From the NCBI GenBank assembly GCA_037893245.1, contig JBAIAA010000078.1, forward strand, positions 1,426,001 through 1,490,000: a stretch of DNA of 64,000 nt. Reading direction: 5' to 3'. Below, in pieces: positions 1-13,200 of the stretch. Source of the stretch: Crossaster papposus (Eukaryota > Echinodermata > Asteroidea > Velatida > Solasteridae). The notes beneath the pieces were generated by a model that saw only the letters and a program-made list of their open reading frames with translations, did no database searches and had not been told where the DNA came from. The translations under genes and the position numbers were made by a program. How positions within the stretch are numbered: position 1 is the first letter of the stretch; every line of letters starts with the position of its first letter.

Positions 1-1013
1 CAATGCGCCCCCTGTTCGCGCCCCCTGTTCGGATGCGCCCCCTGTTCGGATGCGCCCCCTGTTCGGATGCGCCCCCTGTTCGGATGCGCCCCCTGTTCGG
101 ACGCGCCCCCTGTTCGGACGCGCCCCCTGTTCGGACGCGCCCCCTGTTCGGACGCGCCCCCTGTTCGGACGCGCCCCCTGTTCGGACGCGCCCCCTGTTC
201 GGACGCGCCCCCTGTTCGGACGCGCCCCCTGTTCGGACGCGCCCCCTGTTCGGACGCGCCCCCTGTTCGGACGCGCCCCCTGTTCGGACGCGCCCCCTGT
301 TCTGACGCGCCCCCTGTTCTGACGCGCCCCCTGTTCTGACGCGCCCCCTGTTCTGACGCGCCCCCTGTTCTGACGCGCCCCCTGTTCTGACGCGCCCCCT
401 GTTCTGACGCGCCCCCTGTTCTGACGCGCCCCCTGTTCTGACGCGCCCCCTGTTCTGACGCGCCCCCTGTTCTGACGCGCCCCCTGTTCTGACGCGCCCC
501 CTGTTCTGACGCGCCCCCTGTTCTGACGCGCCCCCTGTTCTGACGCGCCCCCTGTTCTGACGCGCCCCCTGTTCAGACGCGCCCCCTGTTCAGACGCGCC
601 CCCTGTTCAGACGCGCCCCCTGTTCAGACGCGCCCCCTGTTCAGACGCGCCCCCTGTTCAGACGCGCCCTCTGTTCAGACGCGCCCTCTGTTCAGACGCG
701 CCCTCTGTTCTGACGCGCCCTCTGTTTGAATGCGCCCTCTGTTTGAATGCGCCCTCTGTTCGAATGCGCCCTCTGTTCGAATGCGCCCTCTGTTCTGACG
801 CGCCCTCTGTTCTGACGCGCCCTCTGTTCTGACGCGCCCTCTGTTCTGACGCGCCCTCTGTTCTGACGCGCCCTCTGTTCGAATGCGCCCTCTGTTCGAA
901 TGCGCCCTCTGTTCGAATGCGCCCTCTGTTCGAATGCGCCCTCTGTTCGAATGCGCCCTCTGTTCAGATGTGCCCTCCTATTCGGATGCGCGCTCTGTTC
1001 TGATGCGCCCTCA
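1..1013. repeat. 17-bp GC-rich minisatellite
   Basis: About 60 head-to-tail copies of GCGCCCCCTGTTCGGAC. Variants come in blocks (CGGATG, CGGACG, CTGACG, CAGACG, then CCCTCTG with CGAATG), as expected from local amplification. The array continues left of base 1. ORFs over it are artefacts. Confidence 0.97.
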
Positions 1014-1113
1014 GAAAAAGACTGCTCCGATACCAGTTACAACTGGAGTTTTACTTATTTTCACTTCAAATTAATATACAGCCTTGTTCAGAATGGTGCC
1101 AAATGAGTCTCAC

Positions 1114-1210
1114 CTTGACTCTGTCCAAGAGGAGTCCCAGGTTCTCAAATACTGCCTGGAACAACTGCAACCACTGGGGGAAATTCAGGAGTCGCATCTG
1201 ATCAGCAAGG
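1114..1210 (-). CDS. VPS54: VPS54 exon 11 (last one inside the window)
   Basis: 97 nt, phase 2 to 0, acceptor TATCCTAG, donor GTCAAG|GTGAGA. It encodes (S)LADQMRLLNFPQWLQLFQ then AVFENLGLLLDRVK, matching human KLADQMRMLNFPQWFDLLKDI. About 100 bp further on the intron runs into the 17-bp minisatellite at the left edge. Confidence 0.95.
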
Positions 1211-4200
1211 CTAGGATACATAAATGTTTTAATAAAAGGTTCAGCTTATAAAAGCAATTGTCCATAATTATCCATGCTCTAAAGTGCAAGCAAATTGTAT
1301 ATTTTGGACCATTCACTGCAAAATTCACTAGTGTTTGTTTTAAAAAAAATGTTCGGCTTAAAGATTGTGTTCGTATTTGCTTTTGTGCCAACTATGAACT
1401 GGCCTTGACCCTAACAGTTCCCATCCAGGTTTTGTTGGTATCTGTTAGGATGGGTACTGGACCACTGGGTTATTAGGCATACCTCCGAAATCAGAGTCCA
1501 ACAGTTTGTGTGTACAGTATGGTGTTGCGATTTGCAAGGAAGGGTATGGTTCCTAGTAAATTACACTAGAGAGTTAGTAGGCTTAAAACACTTGTCTACA
1601 TACTGGTGGAACTCGAACGCTTGACCTTCATTTTTGTTGTTGCCGGACCCAAAATTCTAATAAGCGTCCCCGAGGATAATCAATATTTATATCAATATGT
1701 AAAACTCTTTAACCAGTTCGCGCTGGCGGACATCTATACACATCTGTCCTGAGCAAGGCCGGAAAAAAAATGTTTACTATTATGTTTACTATGTTTTAAA
1801 AAATGTTTAAAAAATGAGTCAAACTGAACAGAGTCTTCCTGAAATAACAACACAGCAAACAGCGTCTTCAATTGTATTTTTGCACTGCTAAACTGCAGCG
1901 TGCGTGTGGATTTTGGACGGATAATAACGAATGCCTTGCACAAAGGCTAACAAAACAAATGCTTAGAACAAAATGTCTTGCTCGATAGAAACAGGTTACC
2001 AATCAAAACTCCACATTTTCCCAACTCTTTTTATGTTAAGCCAAAACCAGTCACAAACAATTTACAAGCACAAGAATATTTGGTTCGTTATCCTGTTTTC
2101 TCAAGAAAGAATTTTCTTGCTAAGCATTTATTTCTGGGTGCTTATAGCAGCTTCATCCCAGGAGTGTTTATAGAGACTACCTTCCCATGTTGGTATCATT
2201 GTCCATGTTATCTGCCGTGGATACTGCTTGCACTACGGTCTGCTTGATGAAAGCCTTGATGCTTTCGGCAGCCTCTTCTCTGTATGTCTCTAAGAAGCTG
2301 AACCGATGCTGCCTCAGCATGCCTAGGACAATGGCTGTCAACTTGTCCTAATGTCGACAACAAATGTACAGAGATGGGCGATTGTATATTATAAAGTCAC
2401 ACATTAGTAATTTTTTGCAATTCCCTGAAATATTTATTTCATACCTAATACTCCATCTACAGCGACTAAAATGTTTTTAAAGAAACGGATAGAAATGTGA
2501 CATTTTGGTTTGATTTTAAGGGCTTTGTAAAAACTGTTTTTATAAAAAAAATTTTGTTCTAGTTCAAGTATACATGTATAAGGCAGATACGTGAAATAAT
2601 TGTGCATTTTGTGGTAAAAGCACCAAATTTGGTACAGACATTGCTTAATATATAATTAACAAATTTAGATATTGTGCCAAGCTCAATTTTTTTCCTGGGG
2701 ACCACAAATAGCAAATCCAAGATGGCCGCCATCCGATTCCGAATATCTTAAAAATGCCCCAAAATCTTGGGGACAAAATATTTTGCAAACATGAATAAAG
2801 TGTCGTTTTTCATATTTCCATGTGTGCTGAATGCATTCCAACCAAAAACGAGTTGATAAAATGCACCAATTTGCGTAAATCCAAGATGGCCGCCGTGCAA
2901 AATCGGCCAAATGGGAAATCGGCAATAACTTTTGACAGAATCAAGATGGGGAGATGATTTTGGTGTCTACACATAGGTTTTCACATGCGAGGAACACAAT
3001 GGAGGTATCCAAAATTATGTAGGATATTGCTAAAGCAACAGTAATCCAAGATGGCCACCAAAAAAATGTCATATCTCTGTGACAAAATGTCGTTGAAACA
3101 TGAATAAAGTGTTGTTTTCTATGTCTTCATACGCGCTGAATCCAATTGAATTGATCAAATGCACCAAAACTAATGAAATGGTCAATTGTATGATTAAATC
3201 CAACATTACAAGTGTCCATAGTGGTTCCCATCCTCGGGATGGGTTTTTTTCACCCCCAAGACTCTGGTGAGTGTATGGCAGAACCTCAACAGAAACCAGT
3301 GTTGACCTTGCAAGAAAACATATCTTTGCTGTCAAAGGCAGGTCCATCGATGCCATACCACCAACTCGTGCAGCCCTGCTGCAACACACAAAACGGGCCA
3401 TACATCAGGGTGGATATGTGTGGGGACAGGCGCGTATCTGTTATATCTGTTATATATCCCCAGATATTCCGATTTTGCACGGCGGCCATCTTGGATTTAT
3501 GCAAATTGGTGCATTTTATCAACTCGTTTTTGGTTGGAATGCATTCAGCACACATGGAAATATGCAAAACGACACTTTATTCATGTTTGCAAGATATTTT
3601 GTCCCCGAGATTTTGGGGCATTTTGCAGATATTCCGGAATCGGATGGCGGCCATCTTGGATTTGCTATTTGTGGTCCCCAGGAAAAAAATTGAGCTTGGC
3701 ACAATATCTAAATTTGTTAATTATATATTAAGCAATGTCTGTACCAAATTTGGTGCTTTTACCACAAAATGCACAATCCTTCTGATATTATACACATAGC
3801 TGCCGCACTATATGCCCAGACTGTCTGATCAAGACAGGGCCATTGCCATTGGTCTTTTACAGACTAATACCCTTGTGAAGCAGGTGGCAGATCAACTTTT
3901 TGTGACTTTTGAGAAGGGCAGTTTTTGTCATTAATTTGAGCTTATTCAGCCATGAAGTCATGGACATCTTTTATTTGTAAACAACACTTAGGAAACAGTC
4001 AAAGGATTATTTCTAAGTTTATTATTAACTAAGTTTGATTGGTAAAATGTTTTATCTGACGATGTTATGACGAATTGTTGAGAGGGGGACTTACTTTTGG
4101 TGAGATGTTTAGAATGCGAACTTTTTTAGAAAGGGTGGTTTGTTAAACAAATGGTCTGGATTGACAATGAATTAAAATAAAAGTGATTTTTTGTTTATTG

Positions 4201-7200
4201 CTAATTGGTTGCAGACAGTCACAATCCATCGGCCATGTGTGCAACACATGTACATTTACATGTACATGTACCCCTCCAAAGTCACACTGCGTGTTCCAGT
4301 TGAGCATGTAAATGAACGAGCAGGCATGTCGAAACTTTATATATGCATGCATGTCAGACATTAGAGGTGGATTATACCTTTTGCAGCTATCCAAAAAGTA
4401 ACCAACCAAAATACTTCTGAAAAGTTTACTTGTTGTTAAGATATATTTATGATTTTAGACAATCTGTGAAATTATTCCTCCATGCATCCTTTCATTTTAA
4501 AGAAAATAACGAAAGAATGTCATTTCCAAAGATGCGTCTCAGAGACGCTCTTTTGGAAATTTTCGCAAATAGTGTGCGCAAGCATTAAAACGCTGCACGA
4601 CGCACTTGTGGGCGCTATTATTGGTCTGTTTAGTGCGTGACATGCGAGTAACTGCAATCCGCTGTGAACACAGAATGTGGTGGCAGTTAAAATTTTGACT
4701 CGGCAGCAAATTTTGAATTTATATCGTAATCTTACAATATTGTTTTCTCTGAGTATGCAGCATTCACAGAGCTTAAAACTTTATCAGGTTGTTTGTCAAG
4801 GACCTTTGTTTATATTTTGAGCACTTTGGCTGCTTCAAACGATAAAAATGCACAACTGACAAATGTGACCTGTTCCAACGAAACCCGGACAAAGTCGCAA
4901 AATGTGTTTTGTCACAATGTACTCCTGAAGTCATTTCGGGATGGATTTTACCATTTTGAGGTTTTAGGTTTTCCTAAGTCACTCACTATTAATCTACAAT
5001 CTCCTCAAATTTGAACAAGATCCGTCTACCAGAAGTGTGTTTTTTTGTCAATTTTGTGAAACATTTGTGTACAGAAATAATACGCTTTTCTGAACTTCAA
5101 AGCTGTTTATCTCATAATTAGGTTGTCAGGGTTTTATCACTAAATCCAGACCCCAGGGAAGATAGGGGGGGGGGGGGGGGGGGGGTACATATGTAAATGA
5201 TACATCATTTTAAAGCTGAGAACCTAGAGAATTTGAAAAAAGCAAAATCTGAAAAACTAAAAAGTCGACTTTGTCCCGGTTCCGTTGGAACAGGTCACAA
5301 ATGGTCTACTAGTTTGGTCACAGGTCCAATATTCTTGGGGCTCACCTCGTCAACGTGACCCTGTCCGTTCAGGGGCCTGTTGAGATCAGCGGCGGTGAAT
5401 CGGGAAAAATCCTGAGTCATCATCTTGTCGATGAGCTTCTCCAGTTCCACGAGCTGAGAACCAAGATGCCTGCCCATAAAACATTGAGAAAAATGTTTGG
5501 AAAAAAAATGGAAACATTTGTAAATTGACGTGTACATTTTTACTCAATCAAATGTGAGGGGTTCTGGCCAAAATGAGATTGAACTGGGCAGAGGGGTAAT
5601 GAGGATTGTTAGGTATTAGACAAGTGGATACAATTCTTCTTATAAGCTGTTTCTTGCACCTTAATTGGAAATTAATCAAGTTTATGGCTGTTAAAAGTTT
5701 GCATTTATTAAGATGTTGCAAAAGATAAATACAAAAAAAAAACCTTTGAAATTTCAATGTTTGTACAAAAGAAAAAAGTTTTCTTTTTTTTTAATTACAA
5801 ACATTCCACTACTTCTTAACAAAATATAATCAGTAGGCAAACCAAATACCGGTATTACAACAACAAAAAATAAGAAAATGTATAAAAAAATAACCCATTA
5901 TTCGTTATTTTGTAGTTTTCTCCACTATATACCCTGCGTCTAGTTCCGTCTCAGTTTTTGCTTTTCAAACAAATTTAAACGGCAACAAATATATTAACCT
6001 AACACTTCTCGATCCTCCAAAATCCTCCGGGCAGTTTTAGAAAATTTTTGAGGATTCAAGGCTGAATGGCAAATTTTGTCGGTTGATTTTGGAGGATGCA
6101 ATGCGTTGCGGTTGTAGGTTGTACCCAACAATGTTTATGTTCAGCCGTGCATAATGTAACCCTGCCTTATGCTTGATATCCACACTGTTTCTGATTGTCA
6201 TTAGCCCCCGACTTAAACCCGTAGCAGTAATTAGTTGAGGATTGGGGGCAAAATACATGTAGTCCGCCCTCCACTGAACAAATCCAAGAAATATCGGTTG
6301 CAATTGTTAATTAAGATTCATATAACAACTGTTATATGTTTAGACTGTTATATATAAATATATAATGTTTGTTTGTTATTAAGCTGATTCCCTCCCTAAA
6401 TCCACATAGAGGAATCGGGAACCAGTGCGTATAGTTCACTTTTTGTACAGCTCAGAATAACCGACAAGCTATCAAGAATTTGTAGACGGAGATCAGTGCT
6501 CTGGGGCAAATTTCATGGAGTTGCTAAGCACAAAAAAAATGCTTAGCAAAAAACAGGGTTTCAAACCAAATTTGTAGGTGATGTATATTGTTTGTGACTG
6601 GTATTGAGCTGGTTTTTGCTTAGCATGAAAAGCACATGGAATTTAAGCTGGTAGCCTGATTTTTACTGAGAAAGACTTGTGCTATTAACCAGTTCGCACC
6701 GGATGACGTATATAAACGCAAAGTTTTACCCAGATTCAAAACGGATGAAGCATAAACACGCCACGAGCAAGGCCGGAAATATCTCTGTCAGCAGCAAGCA
6801 AGGCCGGAAATGTCTGTCAGCAGCAAAAATGCGTGGGTGTGCTTCCCGGTACTATCAGCCTGAACCCGACTCGGATCGAGTTTCGATAACAATAATTCCG
6901 CGCTTCGGCTAGGGGATGTTAAAATAATCCCGGCGCGAACTGGTTAAAGCAATAGTTTGTGCTGAGCAGCTCCATTAAATTGTCCCTTAGTACTACCTGA
7001 AGCTCTGCAATCCACAGAGTTCCTGGGTTAGCACCTCTTGCGTTGTGGAGATGAGATCCAGCGCACCCACAAACTCAGAGGTGGTCAGGAGAATCTGTAT
7101 GGTTGGCTGGGTCTGGTGGACGGTGGCCATCAGTTTCAACTGGAAGGGAATCATCAGAGGAAAGGATTCAGAGTCAAGTCCGCTAAAAAATCCACAAGTC

Positions 7201-10200
7201 AATTCACAACTCTAGCCACAGGTACGTACCGTAACAGAAGATTAAGGGGAATATCAGTTTCAACTGGAATGGAATCATCAGAGGTTAAAGATTCAGAGTC
7301 AAGTCCACCAGAAATCCCCAAGTCATTTCACCACTTTAGCCACAGGTACGTACCGTAACAGAAGATTAAGGGGAATATCAATTTCAACTTAGATGAAATC
7401 ATCAGAGGGAGGATTCAGTCAAGTCAACCAGAAATCCACAAGTCAATTCACAACTCTAGCCACAGGTACGTACCGTAACAAAAGATTAAGGGGAATATCA
7501 GTTTCAACTGAAATGGAATCATCAGAGGAAAGGATTCAGAGTCGAGTCAACTAGAAATCCACAAGTCAATTCACAACTCTAGCCACAGGTACGTACCGTA
7601 ACAGAAGATTAAGGGGAATATCAGTTTCAACTGGAATGGAATCATCAGAGGAAAGGATTCAGAGTCGAGTCAACTAGAAATCCACAAGTCAATTCACAAC
7701 TCTAGCCACAGGTACGTACCGTAACAGAAGATTAAGGGGAATATCAGTTTCAACTGAAATGGAATCATCAGAGGAAAGGATTCAGAGTCGAGTCAACTAG
7801 AAATCCACAAGTCAATTCACAACTCTAGCCACAGGTACGTACCGTAACAGAAGATTAAGGGGAATATCAGTTTCAACTGGAATGGAATCATCAGAGGAAA
7901 GGATTCAGAGTCGAGTCAACTAGAAATCCACAAGTCAATTCACAACTCTAGCCACAGGTACGTACCGTAACAGGAGATTAAGGGGAATATCAGTTTCAAC
8001 TGGAATGGAATCATCAGAGGTTAAAGATTCAGAGTCAAGTCCACCAGAAATCCCCAAGTCATTTCACCACTTTAGCCACAGGTACGTACCGTAACAGAAG
8101 ATTGATTGATTGATTGATAAATGTGGTAAATTTGGAGTAGTATCTAAAAGAAGTCAATTTTTTCTCTAAATCTGGTAAGTTGACCAGTGTTGAAAATTGA
8201 TTAAAAAAATCCCACATTTCTTGAAAATGATGGCACACTAAGTGCCATATTTTTACAAGATGCTTTAGACTGTCATTCACCAACAGTCCAGTGAGGCCAC
8301 ACGATCTCGCCAGATCAAAAAATTGATCAGCTCATCAAACAGAAACAACAAAGCACAACAGAAAGCAGAGGCACATCATAAATCAACCATCAATTAACAC
8401 GGACAGAAGGATGATTAACATTTCTTCCCAGGCACTCACACCAAAAGAACAATCTATTCTTGTTGTATACCATAGGATCCAATAGAAGAGTTGATAGTCA
8501 ACATGGAACAGGTATAACAAAACTGTGGCCTGGTGTCAGATAACATGTCAGATAACGTGGACTGTGAGGACACCTACACCGGTGAGACAGGAGGCACACT
8601 GCATACCCAGTACATATAACATACAAGTAGGTCTGCCCCCTGACGACAGTGGGTAAACATAATATCCACGCCAGGAAACAACATCTCAGTGGACAATGTC
8701 AAGATCATCGCCAGCAGGGAGGACGACCTCTGGAAACCAGAATCCATGAGGCTGTGGACATTTGTAAGCACTGCCACATACGAACAGAGACAGAGGATAC
8801 GAGCTGGCCTACGTGTACGATCGTCTCCTGTCGTGCGACCAAGCTTGGTCACATGACGAGTCACGCGAGGGCCTTAAGAACGCCAGTTGACAAAGACACC
8901 GCAATGGTGTCGCAAGCTCCTGATACAAGCTCTGTAAATTCTAGTCCCAAAAAGGTAGCTTCCATTTATTTGATTCAATAATGGGATTGGTAACGAACTT
9001 TCATGCTTGAGTCAAGTAAGGTATTTCATAATAATTCGGTAGGTTTTTTGTTGTATTATTTTATGTGTGCCAATGTTGTATATTCCCTTTAAACAAGGAG
9101 AGCTGGAATTAATTAGCTGGAATGCCATCGTCTCAATTCATTTGGATAGATTGTGACTGGATGACTTGTGATGGACTTGTGATTAAATTCCGAGAAATTA
9201 AGCCTTGGAATGGAATTTAATCAAGTTGGAACACGTGTCCTTTCTAGTTTCTTTCCAGAAAAAAATGCACTAATATGAAAATATAGGCAGTCTTGCTAAG
9301 CTAAACAGTAGGGCACTACAAACGAACAGACAAAAACCACAATTTAAAGAACAAGCATGTAAAAGTTTGTTCCTACCTTGTTGAAGACTTTGACGTAGTT
9401 TGCTCTGGATATTTGCAGTTTGAGGATTCGCAAGTTGCCCTGGGCCAGAATCGCATCAATGTTATTGATTTTATCCCTGAAAAAAACCAAAACCCCAAAA
9501 CAATAACAAAAGCATGAAGTCAAAAATCTTTTAAAGGGCTTGTGCAAAGTATTTATTTTGTCAATTGTATTTTTAATAAAACAATTTTTTTATCAAATTA
9601 ACAACAAGGCACGCTAAGTTCATATATTTTTATATACGGAAAGGTGTAACGAATACATTATTTAGAGGAAACTTATTTGTATCCCTGCTACAATCTTCAT
9701 TTATTCTTTCGCGGAATGTTGTCTTCCAATGGGAAGAAACACAAGCACAATGCCGGCTAGAAAACTGTGAGGCGTTCTGACAAAATTAAATGAAACTGAG
9801 CACAGGGCACATTGGAGAAAAACTGCAAAATAATGAAAAATGGGTGATTTTTCTTTAATTTTCAGATTTATTGATGTTTGTAATCTTTGACGTGATTTAA
9901 TAAGCAGTGTTCTCCAACCTGTATAACAAACCTGCACCGAGAGTACACGTACAGTGCAAGCAACATTTTCCTGCACTTGGGAGTAGCAAGAGTAACATGC
10001 TCGAATGAGTAACGCTCGGTTCAGACAGGCGTTCCACAGTCGCGCCGAACCAAATGAGTGAATTGAGTCCGACGTCTGAAACGAATAAGGGCGACAAAGG
10101 CACGCCAGACGGCGAACGATCGACTGCTGGAGTTGTTAGAGCGACTCAGGAGCGACTTGATTTCAATTTGGTTCGGCGCGACTGTGGAACACCTGTCTGA

Positions 10201-13200
10201 ACCGAGCCGAACTTGCTCGATTGAGTAATATGCTCGAATGAGGAATATGCTCGAATGAGGAATATGCTCGAATGTACCCCTGGTGTCTGCTGAGCGTGTC
10301 ATCTGCTAACTGCTACTCAAGTTGCTTGTAACGCAATGCTTAGCGTCTGTGATGAACAATTATCGGTCATGCATTTGTGTACGTTGAGCGACAAAACACA
10401 CCCCTACCTCAGTTCCCGTATAGCTCGGCAAGTGGATGCCAGGTTTTCCTGCAGCTTATCGTGAGAGGCCATGGCACTGAAGAAGGCATTGGATCGGATG
10501 GATATCTGCTGAGCTATCTGCACCTCGACAATGTCCAAGTAGTGGCTCAGCTGTAAGATAGGGTAAACAATGTCAGTATCTTTTAACTTTCAATTTCAGA
10601 ACAAAATTTGCAGTACATGTATGTGTGCCTTTTATGGAATAGACTGCCTCGTAAAGATGTTTTTTTATTAAAATAAATGTTTGAACACAACTAGCATAAT
10701 TCTCTTAGGAACTTGCACTTTTGTACACAGGCAAGTGTTAAAGGTTGGATATACCATTTGCAGATATCAAAAATATTTACTACCGAATTATTAAGAAATA
10801 TTTTACTCATCTGAAAGTAAATAATGATTCTAGGCATCCAGCAAAATGATTTGCGCTAGATATCCTGTAATTATTCTGAAAAATTAAATTTTATAAAGAA
10901 AAATTATTTTCTAAATTCTTTTTATAACGGACGGCGATCGCGAAAAACACACAAATAACATAAGAATAACTGCTTGACGCCGGTTGAAAACAAACTGTTT
11001 TTCGTGCTTTTCTCGGCATCCATGATTGTAAAATTTCGGGCAGGCCAGTTAAACAATATTTACTATAAGATACAACCCCCCACATCTACCCATTTATGAT
11101 AATTCAAGCAATTACCAATGGTGTATCCTACCTTTAACTTTCAATCTGTTCACTTTTTATTTTTTTTATGATATAAAATGTTGCTGGTCATCTTTTCTCT
11201 GTGAATGGTCTCCATTACAACAGTGTGCTGGTAACATGTGACCCATTTAGGTTTACCTTTTCTTGTAAAAGTTTGGAGGACTGATGACCCGAGGCAGGGT
11301 CGCACAACCTTTGACCTCTGAACTGTGACCAGGGCAGCACAGCCTCAAAAGTGTCGGGGTTCTCTAGGGCAAAGTCATTCCGGAAAAACATCTGCAAATA
11401 TAAGAAATTGATAAATAAAATAACCTACTTTTCAAAATAAAATAGGCAAAACAGAGGGCTTTACACCTAATTCAAGTATTACAAAATGAAACATTTTATT
11501 CTTTAGAATCTGAAGTATTGTATGCATTTTACGCAACTGTCTGCTCTTTTATAAATAACAAATAAATTGATACTATTTGTCTTGAAGTTAGGCTTACCAT
11601 CCAAAAAGTCGATCACTACCAGTAAAGTCCCTAAACTCTCTTTATTGTATGTAGTTACCCTTTAAACATGTAAATAATATTCACATTTGTGTATCTTTGT
11701 GGAGACATCTTTGTTCTCATGTACAAAATGGTTAGAAAGTCGAGCACGTTTTTCAAAATGCTCCTATTTCACCCACAATTAATTTCCTGGGTTGAAATTT
11801 TCACCCAACATACCCTACATTTTATACCCTAACCCAAACACTAACCCTAACCCACATCCTAACCCTACAGCAGTTTTAAAGTAATTTGAGTAAATTCAAA
11901 AAATCTATTTCGTGAAATTCCTAGTGGAGACCTACATGTACATGTACCGTATTTATCTATAGAACAATCTCTGCTATGAACTACCAGCCCAAATCAGTCG
12001 AACTCATTAACCTATTAACTCCCTATGCTATTTTTCTTACACATAACTTGAATCCTGCAAAATCCTACAATTCCAAAGTGTTAAAACTCCATGTAACCTG
12101 AATAATCCTCAAATATTTATTACTGGCGACCATTTCCTGAATCATGCTAAATCCTGCAGTGGGTTTACCATTAGGCTATACAGCAGCCAAATATGGAACA
12201 AACATTAGTGCCCTATTACAACAAGGGTCTGCACAGTGCACACATGACCCTTGGAATGCAAACGTTTCCTATTCTTGATAAATAACTTACACCTTGACTG
12301 AAGCTCTATGAGCAGTGTGAAAGTACAAAATAATAAACAACCTCAATCCTCCATAATCCTCAAGTACAGTAACCTCAATCCTGCAAAAATCATCAAGCAT
12401 TAGTTTAGGCTTTATGACCCGGATCCTGCAATATCCTTCAGTGGCAAAACCTCAAACAACTTCAATCCTACAAATTCGTCCGATGCATCAACTTCCAAAT
12501 GACCTGAATCCTCACTTGACACCTTCAAGAGGGAACTAAAGTCTCACTTGTTCTCATGGATTTTCATTGGTTTATTTAATTTGCTATTCATAATTAATTT
12601 TTATTTTTTTTGTAGACGCCTCGATCATTTTTTTTACTGAATAAGTGCGCAGTATAAATCTACACTGAACAAAAATATAAACGCCCACAAAAATATAAAC
12701 GCCCCATGCGACACTTTGAAACTTTTATTAGCCTTAGGGGTTGCAAAATATATTAAATCATACAAAATTCATTTGTTGTTCAATATGCTATAGCTTACTG
12801 TCTGTTAGTAATCATGGACATGCATGTGGACACGGTGGGGGTCAGGTTGAAACAAATCACCACTCAATATCTTGTGTGTCTACTATTTGCGTCCAGTAGA
12901 GCGACACATCTTTTTCGAATAGAGTTGAAAAGGTGGACGATTGTGGCCCGTGGAATGTTATTCCACTCCTCCTCGAGGGCTACACGGAATTGAGGGATGT
13001 TATCCGGAACTGGAACACGATCGTGGACACGTCGGTCGAGAACATCCCATAGGTGCTCTATGGGTGACATGTCCGACGAATATGCAGGCAAGTCAAGAAC
13101 TGGAATGTGTTCTGCTTCCAGGAGCTGCATACAGATTCTGGCAACATGAGGTCGGGCATTGTCTTGCTGGAAGGTGCGTCATGTTGGCAGACGAATGGCA

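Noticed and set aside
3-339. ORFs of 90-100 codons with PPVRTRPLFGRAPCSD repeats
   Set aside because: Pure translation of the 17-bp minisatellite, which cycles through all three frames every three units.
2683-3799. ORFs of 80-195 codons (e.g. containing LGFMQIGAFYQLVFGWNAF)
   Set aside because: They lie on the arms of the foldback element, appear in both arms and several frames, and show no family motif.
5760-6010. Possible additional VPS54 exon between exons 9 and 10 or 8 and 9
   Set aside because: The conserved protein blocks are already continuous across exons 8, 9 and 10 with matching phases; no extra coding sequence is needed.
11820-11875. Interstitial telomere-like CCCTAACCC sequence
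   Set aside because: Irregular, short, and shared with 41,805-41,850 as part of a dispersed repeat.
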